A stretch of DNA of 35,043 bases from a virus, in the IMG/VR virus record IMGVR_UViG_3300046010_000515, positions 1 to 35,043 of that record, one strand, 5' to 3'. Positions 22,987-29,010 of this stretch are shown here, one piece after another (position 1 is the first letter of the stretch; each line of letters starts with the position of its first letter). The notes beneath the pieces are model-generated. The model did not search any database, was not told where the DNA came from, and saw nothing but the letters and a program-made list of their open reading frames with translations. The position numbers and the translations under genes were made by a program.

Positions 22987-23174
22987 CATACAAGACAGAT
23001 TCAAGCAGCCAGTGTGCTGGCAAAGACAAGCTGCCAACAAAAGAGCTGGCGCTGGTCATCGTTGGTCGCCGCCGTGATAACCCAATGGAGGCTTACCGCT
23101 GCGTTCATTGCGGCTACTTTCATGTAGGCCATGCAACACCAAAGAAGCGAAATCTAAAAAGATCGCCGAAATAA
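22983..23174 (+). CDS. Small zinc-binding protein
   Basis: 63 residues with CVHCGYFHVGH, a CxxC-x3-H-x3-H set that should bind zinc. It is basic at the end (KKRNLKRSPK). The AYRCxxCGxxHxGH pattern is frequent in short early proteins of Burkholderiales phages, from memory. The ATG overlaps the previous TGA. It could bind DNA or a host protein. It is the last gene before the promoter and structured leader at 23195. Confidence 0.68.
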   Translation: MTYKTDSSSQCAGKDKLPTKELALVIVGRRRDNPMEAYRCVHCGYFHVGHATPKKRNLKRSPK

Positions 23175-23194
23175 TTTTGCAAACATAGAAAGTT

Positions 23195-23203
23195 TGTTAT
23201 GAT
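23195..23203 (+). promoter_or_regulatory. Extended -10 promoter with structured leader
   Basis: TGTTATGAT gives TGn plus TATGAT (5 of 6). TTGCAA at 23177-23182 is a possible -35 with a short 15-base gap. Transcription would start near 23210, inside the first arm of the structure at 23207-23274. Confidence 0.5.
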
Positions 23204-23206
23204 TGC

Positions 23207-23274
23207 GACACTGACTACCTTTAGCGGGGGAAAAGACGATTCATCACCGTCCTGTCAGTGTCTCTCAGTGATGA
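23207..23274 (+). ncRNA. Pseudoknot-capable leader RNA element
   Basis: GACACTGAC (23207-23215) pairs perfectly with GTCAGTGTC (23254-23262), and TCATCAC (23241-23247) pairs perfectly with GTGATGA (23268-23274). The arms alternate in order, so the two stems either form an H-type pseudoknot or exclude each other. The GCGGGGG run between them is purine-rich. It lies in the 5' leader of the HNH gene at 23299. No known riboswitch class was recognised. Assigned as a putative RNA element only. Confidence 0.4.
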
Positions 23275-23298
23275 CTTCCACCAATGATGAGGTGCGAC

Positions 23299-23781
23299 AT
23301 GATTACGCAAGAACTTGTAAATTCAGTTTTTGAATACAGAGATGGTGATTTGTATTTCAAAAAAACAATTTCAAAAAAAGCTAAAGAAGGGAAAAAAGCT
23401 GGTGGTATTGTTCCAAACGGCTACATCTCGGTTTCTTTTTTGAGGCATAAAACTTATGCTCATAGAGTTATTTTTTTGATGCACTATGGATATTTGCCAG
23501 AAGTCATAGATCACATTGATTGCAATCCTCTGAACAACAAAATAGAAAATTTAAGAGCAGCAACAAAGTCTCAAAACGGGATGAACAGAGGGAAACAAGT
23601 AAACAACTCATCTGGCTACAAAGGCGTTTACTTTTCCAAAGCAAGAAAAAAGTGGATTGCTCAAATAAAGATCAATCAAAAAATGAAATATTTAGGTGGA
23701 TTTGTTGAAAAAGATGACGCTCACAAGTGTTATCTTGAGGCTTCAAAAGATATTCACAAGGAGTTTGCTCGTTATGTCTAA
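23299..23781 (+). CDS. HNH/AP2-type homing endonuclease
   Basis: 160 residues from ATG 23299, chosen for the GAGGTG site six bases upstream; ATG 23284 would add MMRCD but has no ribosome site. N-terminal residues hold a small beta module (FEYRDGDLYFKKTISKKAKEGKKAGG). They are followed by HNH_3 (AHRVIFLMHYGYLPEVIDHIDCNPLNNKIENLRAATKSQNGMNR, in parts with DHIDCNPLNN). The C-terminus is an AP2-like DNA-binding domain (GYKGVYFSKARKKWIAQIKI). Its low GC compared with its neighbours supports recent transfer. Its stop overlaps the following small gene. Confidence 0.9.
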   Translation: MITQELVNSVFEYRDGDLYFKKTISKKAKEGKKAGGIVPNGYISVSFLRHKTYAHRVIFLMHYGYLPEVIDHIDCNPLNNKIENLRAATKSQNGMNRGKQVNNSSGYKGVYFSKARKKWIAQIKINQKMKYLGGFVEKDDAHKCYLEASKDIHKEFARYV

Positions 23782-23992
23782 AGGTTCAGTTCCAAGACCC
23801 TTCTCTGTAACCGCAGAGGATTTTTCAGCCCGATGGGAAACCATCTTTTCTAAAGGAAAGTCAAATGTTAACAATGTTCCAGAAAAAACCAGTGGGCCAG
23901 ATGGCTCGGCTCAAGCTGATCCTGTCCCGCAAGGAGGGAGCGACAGCAGCGGAGATAGCACGTTACCTTCCGACAACCAGCCCCCACAGTAA
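23774..23992 (+). CDS. Small protein with MSKGSxPRPF start, partly overprinted
   Basis: 72 residues. The first 30 (MSKGSVPRPFSVTAEDFSAR, WETIFSKGK) follow a short phage protein pattern seen widely (MSKGSxxRPxxxxxxxFxxxWxxIF), usually ending soon after the IF. Here the frame runs on for about 40 residues of low-complexity sequence (TSGPDGSAQADPVPQGGSDS) inside the next gene. The extension may be tolerated noise. ATG overlaps the HNH stop. Function unknown. Confidence 0.6.
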   Translation: MSKGSVPRPFSVTAEDFSARWETIFSKGKSNVNNVPEKTSGPDGSAQADPVPQGGSDSSGDSTLPSDNQPPQ

Positions 23993-24095
23993 GCTGGCCC
24001 GTTTGGAGCGTGAGCATATGTGGACGGTGCTGCGTAAAGACAATGGCAACGGAACCAAACAATACTTTGGCAAGCCACCGAAAGGCGCAAAATGA
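23865..24095 (+). CDS. Small winged-HTH protein
   Basis: 76 residues (MLTMFQKKPVGQMARLKLIL, SRKEGATAAEIARYLPTTSP, HSKLARLEREHMWTVLRKDN). A HTH at about 26-50 is followed by a wing ending GNGTKQYFGKPPKG. AAAGGAAAGTCAA precedes the ATG at 23865; ATG 23874 is possible. It is likely a DNA-binding regulator of the early block. It overlaps the preceding gene in another frame by 128 bases and the next by ATGA. Confidence 0.7.
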   Translation: MLTMFQKKPVGQMARLKLILSRKEGATAAEIARYLPTTSPHSKLARLEREHMWTVLRKDNGNGTKQYFGKPPKGAK

Positions 24096-24445
24096 CTGAC
24101 AAAGAACTATTGGAACTGGCTGCAAAGGCGGCTGGAATGCAGATCGTTGGCGAGGTCGATGAAATGATTTGTCAGCCAGATCACACGACTGGCGGCTTTG
24201 TAATTCGCAATGACCGGGGTGGTGATTCTTGCTGGAACCCCCTCACAGACGATGGCGATGCGCTACGACTGGCGGTGAAGTTGCAATTAAAGATCGAGCA
24301 CTATTCATTGACAAGCGATGGGTTTGATCGTGTTGGCGCAGGACATGGAAACGCACCAATTAAGTACGAAAACGACCCCTACGCCGCCGCCCGCAGAGCC
24401 ATTACCCGTGCAGCAGCAGAGATAGGCAAAACGCTAAAGAAGTGA
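24092..24445 (+). CDS. Phage ABA-sandwich domain protein
   Basis: 117 residues. The characteristic blocks are MTDKELLELAAKAAGM at the start, WNPLTDDGDALRLAVKLQLK in the middle and YAAARRAITRAAAEIGK at the end. Together they define the phage ABA-sandwich family. The function is unknown, though the family is very common in early regions of betaproteobacterial and gammaproteobacterial phages. It is one of the better host-group hints in this window. Promoter-like TGATATAGT overlaps its stop. Confidence 0.85.
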   Translation: MTDKELLELAAKAAGMQIVGEVDEMICQPDHTTGGFVIRNDRGGDSCWNPLTDDGDALRLAVKLQLKIEHYSLTSDGFDRVGAGHGNAPIKYENDPYAAARRAITRAAAEIGKTLKK

Positions 24446-24451
24446 TATAGT
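24443..24451 (+). promoter_or_regulatory. Extended -10 promoter before the DUF1376 gene
   Basis: TGATATAGT gives TGn plus TATAGT (5 of 6). No strong -35 is seen. It overlaps the stop codon of the previous gene and would start a leader of about 95 bases. Confidence 0.45.
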
Positions 24452-24457
24452 ATTGTG

Positions 24458-24552
24458 AAACACGGCTAGGTTGGGATTTGCTCCCCGACCGAAAAGGGTT
24501 ACCCCTTCCCCTGCCGCAGTTTCTTCAAAGGGGCTTGAAAAAGCGGGAAATC
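24458..24552 (+). promoter_or_regulatory. Structured leader with competing hairpins
   Basis: GGTTGGG (24469-24475) pairs with CCCGACC (24484-24490). AAGGG (24494-24498) pairs with CCCTT (24503-24507) around TTAC. CCCCTT (24502-24507) can instead pair with AAGGGG (24528-24533), so the second and third stems exclude one another. No T tract follows. It may tune translation or elongation into the DUF1376 gene. Confidence 0.4.
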
Positions 24553-25341
24553 ATGCACTACTACAAGAGAAATCTTGGCGACTATGCCAAGAAAACAGGC
24601 CGTTTGACAATGCTTCAACACGGAGCGTACACGCTTCTGATTGATTCGTGCTACGACCGTGAGTCTTTTCCAACGCTTGAACAAGCGATTGATTGGACTT
24701 GGGCAAGCACTGAGCAAGAGATTGAGGCTGTTAAGTTTGTTCTCAGCCGGTTTTTTAAGCTGGGTGAAGATGGTCAGTATGTGCAAGATCGCATACTTGC
24801 AGAGCTTCTTGAGTACCATCAAAAAGCTGACACAAACAAACGAATCGCCGTTGAACGTGAAACGAAGCGTAAGCAGAACAGCACGAACCGTGAACAAGCC
24901 GTTAACGAACCGCCACCTAACCATAAACCAATAACCATTAACCAAGAACCAAAGAGAGAGAAAGCAACTGTCGTTGCTACGCCTGAAGGCGTTTCTGATT
25001 CTGTTTGGCAAGATTTCTTAAAAATCCGCAAAGCAAAAAAAGCCTTGGTTACTCAAACTGTAATTGCTGGAATACAAAAACAAGCTGACGAGGTTGGCTG
25101 GACATTGGAAGCGGCATTGACTGAATGTGTTGTTCGTGGATGGCAATCGTTTCGTGCAGATTGGGTCAAGCCAAAGCAAACCTTTGCCCAACAAGCTGCT
25201 GACGTTGCCCGATCAACAGTCCCCGCCAAGAACACTGGCCCTGATCCTGTCCTGCTGAAGATTGAGGCTGATCGACAAAGGGCTGCTCCAATGCCTGACC
25301 ACATCCGTCAGCAAATCAACTCTGTGCTGAGGAAAGTATGA
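24553..25341 (+). CDS. DUF1376 (YdaU-type) replication-region protein
   Basis: 262 residues from ATG 24553; an upstream in-frame ATG at 24478 lies inside the structured leader and adds Pro-rich sequence foreign to the family. The N-terminal domain (YYKRNLGDYAKKTGRLTMLQ, HGAYTLLIDSCYDRESFPT, DRILAELLEYHQKADTNKRIA) matches DUF1376. That domain is found in phage replication proteins with a winged-helix fold. A charged linker (about residues 95-145) leads to a C-terminal helical part (DSVWQDFLKIRKAKKALVTQ, WQSFRADWV). The family is thought to take the place of an origin-binding or helicase-loading protein. No helicase is encoded here. Confidence 0.8.
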   Translation: MHYYKRNLGDYAKKTGRLTMLQHGAYTLLIDSCYDRESFPTLEQAIDWTWASTEQEIEAVKFVLSRFFKLGEDGQYVQDRILAELLEYHQKADTNKRIAVERETKRKQNSTNREQAVNEPPPNHKPITINQEPKREKATVVATPEGVSDSVWQDFLKIRKAKKALVTQTVIAGIQKQADEVGWTLEAALTECVVRGWQSFRADWVKPKQTFAQQAADVARSTVPAKNTGPDPVLLKIEADRQRAAPMPDHIRQQINSVLRKV

Positions 25342-25625
25342 GGCCGACACGACAGCAAAGAATCAGGGATTGCCTTAGAAGCCATGAGGACGGGCTAACA
25401 AGGCAAGAGCTATCCGACGCCCTAGGAATCCATATTGCTAACATCAAAACCGCGATTAAGGGTATGCCTGACGTTTATGTTGACCGATGGACAAGAGGAA
25501 GGCGCAATGCTTTACAAAAGGTTTATTGCGCCGTAAAGGTTCCTGAAGACTGCCCACATCCAAAGGATCAAGTGTTCCGTGGTGGCTGCGGTAGACCAAA
25601 AACTGTTTGGGTAACTATCCAATGA
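25338..25625 (+). CDS. HTH protein, first of two
   Basis: 95 residues. The N-terminal winged helix (RQQRIRDCLRSHEDGLTRQE, LSDALGIHIANIKTAIKGMP) is followed by a DVYVDRWTRGRRNALQKVYCAV wing-like strand pair (quoted in part). The end has Cys/His residues (EDCPHP, GGCGRP). The ATG overlaps the DUF1376 stop. It may regulate the early block or assist replication; family not recognised. Confidence 0.7.
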   Translation: MRPTRQQRIRDCLRSHEDGLTRQELSDALGIHIANIKTAIKGMPDVYVDRWTRGRRNALQKVYCAVKVPEDCPHPKDQVFRGGCGRPKTVWVTIQ

Positions 25626-25789
25626 CAAGAACACACGCACTGAAGAAATTGCTTGAGCATGGCGGCTTGACCCGCCGTGAGATTGTTGAGATTACTGGTT
25701 GGAAAGAAAAGCAGGTCCACTTCACGCTGGCTTACTTGGCGCAAATCAACGCAATCAAAAAACAAGAGAAATTGTGGATATTAGGGTAA
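25622..25789 (+). CDS. Small HTH protein, second of two
   Basis: 55 residues (MTRTHALKKLLEHGGLTRRE, IVEITGWKEKQVHFTLAYLA, QINAIKKQEKLWILG), a minimal winged helix with GLTRREIVEITGWKEKQVHFTL as the helix-turn-helix (in part). It shares the LTRxE pattern with its neighbour at 25338, so the pair may be an old duplication. Coupled by ATGA. Confidence 0.68.
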   Translation: MTRTHALKKLLEHGGLTRREIVEITGWKEKQVHFTLAYLAQINAIKKQEKLWILG

Positions 25790-25795
25790 TCACGA

Positions 25796-26008
25796 ATGGC
25801 TTACAGCAGGAAAACCATATCCAATGAGGGTGACAGATACATGATTGAGCTTGGTGAAGCGCGAGTCTTGTTCAGGACTTACGAATCAACAGGCCAAAGG
25901 GTGTTAACGCCTGTTCGCATGGAGTGGATCGAAAAGACCTACGGAACGGGCGCTGTTGTGAGGATTCGTGAGTATATGAAGAAATTACAAAGTGGTGAAC
26001 TTGAATGA
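25796..26008 (+). CDS. Small conserved early protein
   Basis: 70 residues (MAYSRKTISNEGDRYMIELG, EARVLFRTYESTGQRVLTPV, RMEWIEKTYGTGAVVRIREY), mixed alpha and beta and basic. It lies directly upstream of the RusA gene with an ATGA overlap. No family is recognised. It may be an accessory of the resolvase. Confidence 0.65.
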   Translation: MAYSRKTISNEGDRYMIELGEARVLFRTYESTGQRVLTPVRMEWIEKTYGTGAVVRIREYMKKLQSGELE

Positions 26009-26421
26009 CATTCCAATTAATCTTCAGCGTGGAGGGCGACCCTGTTGGAAAACAACGCCCAAGGTTTACAAAGACTGGCCGCACCTACACGCCAAAAAAG
26101 ACTTCTGACTACGAAGCGTTGATTGCCAGCCAAGCATTGTCTGCAATGTGCCCAGCAATACCGCTAGAAACGCCTGTAGCGGTCTATATCTACATCAACC
26201 ATGCAATCCCCGCCAGTTACTCAAAAAAACGCAAGGAATCCTGTTTAAACCGTTTGGAGCGCCCAAAGAAGCCTGACCTTGATAACGTGGCAAAAGCGTA
26301 CCTTGATGCAATGAACGGGATTGTCTACAAGGATGACGTTCAAGTTGTCAGCCTTCATGTGACAAAGCGGTACGACACGATTGCCAGCGTCCATGTTTGT
26401 GTGAGGGAGGAGCTGGAATGA
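26005..26421 (+). CDS. rusA: RusA-family Holliday-junction resolvase
   Basis: 138 residues. The N-terminus has FSVEGDPVGKQRPRFTKTGR, typical of RusA. The catalytic acids are in KKPDLDNVAKAYLDAMNGIV (Asp91, Asp93, Asp101) and KDD (Asp110, Asp111). RusA dimers cut four-way junctions formed during recombination or replication. The length is near the family norm of about 120. The NinB gene follows with an ATGA overlap, as often occurs in nin-like regions. Confidence 0.9.
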   Translation: MTFQLIFSVEGDPVGKQRPRFTKTGRTYTPKKTSDYEALIASQALSAMCPAIPLETPVAVYIYINHAIPASYSKKRKESCLNRLERPKKPDLDNVAKAYLDAMNGIVYKDDVQVVSLHVTKRYDTIASVHVCVREELE

Positions 26422-26834
26422 AAGTCACGCTCTACAACGCGCAACAGGCGCACACTGTCCTGAAAGACGTTTGGCAAAAAGCCAAGCCTTTCTTGCTGGC
26501 TGGTAACAAGCTGGTTCTGACAATCGAAGAGCAAAAGCGAAGCACCGAACAAAACGCCCTGCTTTGGTCTGTGCTGACCGATCTGTCAAAGCAAGTGCTG
26601 TGGCATGGCGAGAAGCTGACCAAAGAAGAATACAAGGATTTGCTGACTGCTGGCTTGAAAAAGCAACGGGCAATTCCCGGCATGGATGGTGGCTTTGTTG
26701 TTCTTGGAACTTCAACCAGCAAGATGACCAAGGCAGAGATGGCAGAGCTGATAACGCTGGCCCATGCATTTGGTGATATGCGTGATGTTGAGTGGTCGCC
26801 CACAAGCATTGGCGAGTTTCATGACGAAGGATGA
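26418..26834 (+). CDS. ninB: NinB-family recombination protein
   Basis: 138 residues. The family blocks are LTIEEQKRSTEQNALLWSVL, followed by KEEYKDLLTAGLKKQRAIPG, FVVLGTSTSKMTKAEMAELI and a final GDMRDVEWSP. Lambda NinB (Orf) promotes RecF-type recombination by binding SSB and single strands. The SSB-like gene at 20851 with an acidic tail is a natural partner here, which is inference. The start at 26418 overlaps the RusA stop, and GGAGCTGGA is the ribosome site. Confidence 0.88.
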   Translation: MKVTLYNAQQAHTVLKDVWQKAKPFLLAGNKLVLTIEEQKRSTEQNALLWSVLTDLSKQVLWHGEKLTKEEYKDLLTAGLKKQRAIPGMDGGFVVLGTSTSKMTKAEMAELITLAHAFGDMRDVEWSPTSIGEFHDEG

Positions 26835-27114
26835 AAAAGCCCACAAGCAAGCCGTGGCCGAACTTGGTTGCGCTTTGTGTCATCACTTGCATGGCGACCA
26901 TGATCCTGCCCCTGTAGAACTTCACCATTTGAGAGAAGGCGGTTGGGGTAAAGGCGGCTACATGACCTTGATACCGCTGTGCGCTGAACACCACCGTGGC
27001 AACACTGGATTTCACGGTCTTGGAAGCAAAGGGTTTGTCAAGCACTACGGCATCACGCAAAAAGAATTGCTTGATTGGACGCTTATGAGGGTTTCTCCTA
27101 ATACACAAGGCTAA
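26821..27114 (+). CDS. HNH nuclease of Ref/DUF968 type
   Basis: 97 residues from ATG 26821. A CxxC (GCALCHHLHGDHD) is followed by VELHHLREGGWGKGGYMTLI and PLCAEHHRGNTGFHGLG, giving the HH...H..H set of a compact HNH fold. Unlike the mobile HNH genes of this window, it sits in the nin-like cluster after RusA and NinB with a 14-base overlap, which suggests a resident recombination nuclease. Its C-terminal codons hold a copy of the control element at 27085. Confidence 0.82.
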   Translation: MTKDEKAHKQAVAELGCALCHHLHGDHDPAPVELHHLREGGWGKGGYMTLIPLCAEHHRGNTGFHGLGSKGFVKHYGITQKELLDWTLMRVSPNTQG

Positions 27115-27130
27115 TCTACAAGAGCAAAAT
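27085..27130 (+). promoter_or_regulatory. Degenerate third copy of control element with promoter
   Basis: ATGAGGGTTTCTCCTAAT (27085-27102) matches the reverse complement of the palindrome except one base in the left arm and one in the gap. TACACA (27102-27107) serves as -35, then 17 bases, then CAAAAT (27125-27130, 4 of 6). It would drive the small genes from 27157. Confidence 0.5.
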
Positions 27131-27156
27131 AAAGGCTCATTAACCAAGGAATCAAT

Positions 27157-27387
27157 ATGACTGAATTTGAGTACAACACAACTTTGAACGGCGGCATCAT
27201 CACTGTTGTCATGAAGATTGAGCATGATTTTGACGAAGACGGTGAAAGCATCCACACCAGTCTTGACGCTGTTTATTACGACTGCACTGATGTAACAGGC
27301 ATCTTATCCAAAGAACAACTGACAGCTTTGGAGATGGAAGCGGAAGCCGCCATGTCTGATTACAGCTTTGAGCAGAGAAACGTATGA
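27157..27387 (+). CDS. Small acidic protein
   Basis: 76 residues (MTEFEYNTTLNGGIITVVMK, IEHDFDEDGESIHTSLDAVY, YDCTDVTGILSKEQLTALEM), strongly acidic with a beta-rich first half. AAGGAATCAAT is the ribosome site. First gene after the control element at 27085. Acidic small phage proteins sometimes mimic DNA or inhibit host nucleases, but nothing specific supports that here. Confidence 0.65.
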   Translation: MTEFEYNTTLNGGIITVVMKIEHDFDEDGESIHTSLDAVYYDCTDVTGILSKEQLTALEMEAEAAMSDYSFEQRNV

Positions 27388-27554
27388 CAAGAGAACAATT
27401 GCGCGAAGAGTTTATGGAAGACTCTCAAGCCTACTGCTGCTACTGCGGCAATGCTCAAACCAGTTTTGGCTGCTGCCAAGAAAACCACTTTGAAACATTT
27501 GCCGAGATGGACGATAAAAGGCAACAAGAATTTTTAGATGCTGAGATGCCATGA
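27384..27554 (+). CDS. Small Cys-rich protein
   Basis: 56 residues (MTREQLREEFMEDSQAYCCY, CGNAQTSFGCCQENHFETFA). Cys pairs CCYC and CC with a His give a likely zinc site. The end is acidic (EMDDKRQQEFLDAEMP). Coupled by ATGA on both sides. No family recognised. Confidence 0.6.
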   Translation: MTREQLREEFMEDSQAYCCYCGNAQTSFGCCQENHFETFAEMDDKRQQEFLDAEMP

Positions 27555-27706
27555 AGACCCATCTCTACACCTACATTGCCATCGTTATCTGGGCTGTGGC
27601 TTCTGTGCTGGTGCTGCTGTACGCACCGAGGACTAACAACCCAACAGACTGCCAAGAGCTGGCACAACCTGAGCAAGACAAATGCAAAGCAAGGAGAAGG
27701 CTATGA
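27551..27706 (+). CDS. Small N-terminally anchored membrane protein
   Basis: 51 residues (MKTHLYTYIAIVIWAVASVL, VLLYAPRTNNPTDCQELAQP, EQDKCKARRRL). One membrane helix is followed by a short tail with two cysteines, outward-facing in the usual topology. Coupled to both neighbours. Function unknown. Confidence 0.58.
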   Translation: MKTHLYTYIAIVIWAVASVLVLLYAPRTNNPTDCQELAQPEQDKCKARRRL

Positions 27707-28053
27707 GAGACACGATAGACATGGCCCGCGAGGCATGGATAAGCGAAGCCGAAGCTGAAATGTTGCGGGATTTTGAGGAATGCTACTTGTCTTGTACTTA
27801 TTTGGATGACCTCAAAGCCTTTGAAGCCCTTGTTCGTGCTGATGAGCGTGAGGCCGCGCAAGCAGAACACGAAGCCGACAAGGTCATCATTGAGTACCAC
27901 GAAGCAGCGATCAAGCGGCTGGAGGCAGCGATACTGGCAGAGCGTGAGGCGTGTGCAAAGGTGTGCGACGAATTGCCTTGGAAAGACATGGGCCACATTC
28001 CATCAAACTTAGCATTTGCAGCCGCCATCCGTTCGCGTTCTAGCGAACACTGA
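27703..28053 (+). CDS. Helical early protein with AILAEREACAKVC motif
   Basis: 116 residues from ATG 27703, which overlaps the previous stop. It is nearly all charged helix (DTIDMAREAWISEAEAEMLR, EAAQAEHEADKVIIEYHEA) and ends with AILAEREACAKVCDELPW and AAAIRSRS. This last block recurs at the end of many small phage proteins of unknown function. A coiled-coil interaction role is likely. Confidence 0.65.
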   Translation: MRDTIDMAREAWISEAEAEMLRDFEECYLSCTYLDDLKAFEALVRADEREAAQAEHEADKVIIEYHEAAIKRLEAAILAEREACAKVCDELPWKDMGHIPSNLAFAAAIRSRSSEH

Positions 28054-28067
28054 GCAAGAGGCCAAAT

Positions 28068-28262
28068 ATGAGGCCAGACAGCCCCTGCATAGCCATCTGT
28101 ACAACCTTGTATGACGAAGTTTGCAAAGGTTGTGGACGCACATACATGGAAGTGGCTCTGTGGAACTCTATGTCCGAAGTTGAGAAAGAAGACATCTGGC
28201 AACGCATAGACGCAGAAGCCACTGCATGGCGATACAACACATACAAGGACAGAGTGAAATGA
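28068..28262 (+). CDS. DUF1289 protein
   Basis: 64 residues. SPCIAICTTLYDEVCKGCGR, then LWNSMSEVEKEDIW matches DUF1289, with four cysteines in C-x3-C-x7-C-x2-C spacing that probably bind iron or zinc. Bacterial members are small stand-alone proteins of unknown role; a phage copy suggests capture from a host or a host-modulating role. The next gene overlaps by ATGA. Confidence 0.82.
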   Translation: MRPDSPCIAICTTLYDEVCKGCGRTYMEVALWNSMSEVEKEDIWQRIDAEATAWRYNTYKDRVK

Positions 28263-28762
28263 GGAAGAAAAGCAAATACAAACCCAATGGAGTCCGTTTG
28301 GACGCTGTTAATTGGGTGCTTGCAGGGATGAAGCCAGTATCAAGCGTTGGTGACGCTATTGTTGTCCTGAAGGCCAAGAATCATTCAGCACTGACAGAGG
28401 TTGTCCAAGGCCGTGGAAACAGGGATCAGATAGATGTCCTGATTGCCGCACTTAATATGTGTGAGGCATACGCCGTTCACGGAAAAGGAAAAGATTGGTT
28501 GCCAGAGATTAACGAAGCACAAGATGCGCTGTATCACATGGCACAAAGAGGCGTGAATACGGAGAAGTTCTTATTCCGTGGCCCAGAGATGCAAGCCGTG
28601 AATTTGGCTATGGAAATACATGACCGCCAACTTGAAGAGTCAACGGTATCCATGCTGGAGAAGATGACCGACTTTGTAACAAAGCAGATCATCCTCAAGA
28701 GGGCAAGACCGATTGTTAAACAAGAACGTCAAAGTAAGCCAGAGCAAATGCTGCCAGCGTGA
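28259..28762 (+). CDS. Conserved phage protein at end of early block
   Basis: 167 residues from ATG 28259. Blocks such as VRLDAVNWVLAGMKPVSSVG, DQIDVLIAALNMCEAYAVHG, EAQDALYHMAQRG and FRGPEMQAVNLAMEIHDRQL, plus ILKRARPIV, are shared by a phage family often placed near the early-late boundary. The function is not established. It might be a transcription or late-switch factor given its position, which is speculation. Its 3' end overlaps a leftward gene by 47 bases. Confidence 0.75.
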   Translation: MRKKSKYKPNGVRLDAVNWVLAGMKPVSSVGDAIVVLKAKNHSALTEVVQGRGNRDQIDVLIAALNMCEAYAVHGKGKDWLPEINEAQDALYHMAQRGVNTEKFLFRGPEMQAVNLAMEIHDRQLEESTVSMLEKMTDFVTKQIILKRARPIVKQERQSKPEQMLPA

Positions 28763-28811
28763 TACCAAGACCGATTGCCAATGTGATGTCTGCGATTGTT
28801 TCTTTGCTCAT
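28716..28811 (-). CDS. Tiny leftward membrane peptide
   Basis: 31 residues (MSKETIADITLAIGLGITLA, AFALAYFDVLV), one membrane helix. AAAGGAATCACC precedes the ATG and makes translation likely. It overlaps the end of the rightward early gene by 47 bases. It forms, with the 43-residue gene upstream, a short leftward unit that starts at the 29038 control element. Confidence 0.6.
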   Translation of the reverse strand: MSKETIADITLAIGLGITLAAFALAYFDVLV

Positions 28812-28826
28812 GGTGATTCCTTTGAT

Positions 28827-28840
28827 GGGGCCGAAGCCCC
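28827..28840. terminator. GC-rich hairpin with tetraloop
   Basis: GGGGC (28827-28831) and GCCCC (28836-28840) close a 4-base loop; on the minus strand the loop is TTCG, a very stable form. There is no T tract. It could end the rightward early transcript or stabilise the leftward message between the two tiny genes. Confidence 0.4.
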
Positions 28841-28847
28841 GTTAAAT

Positions 28848-28979
28848 TTAAGCTGCAATTTCAACAATTTTCCAGTCTGCTTTGTGGCGAATTGCGTACA
28901 TTTTTGCAAAAGCACCTTGAGCAGCGCCGCGCGTTTTGTATGCTTTGTAAAAGTTGCCGTTGATGTAAAGATGAAACAT
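28848..28979 (-). CDS. Small basic leftward protein
   Basis: 43 residues (MFHLYINGNFYKAYKTRGAA, QGAFAKMYAIRHKADWKIVE, IAA), basic and beta-alpha-like. CGGAGCGACACA is the ribosome site. It starts about 25 bases after a predicted leftward transcription start (-10 GATAAT at 29016-29011). Function unknown; it could be a regulator of the early-late switch, given its placement. Confidence 0.62.
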   Translation of the reverse strand: MFHLYINGNFYKAYKTRGAAQGAFAKMYAIRHKADWKIVEIAA

Positions 28980-29010
28980 TGTGTCGCTCCGTTGTGTTGT
29001 TGATGACTCA

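Noticed and set aside
23175-23298. Group I intron hosting the HNH gene
   Set aside because: Genes on either side are complete and separate, and no exon join restores a longer protein; free-standing insertion is simpler.
26425-27255. A 276-residue minus-strand frame opposite NinB and the HNH gene
   Set aside because: The forward genes have clear family motifs and coupled starts; the reverse product has no recognisable domain.
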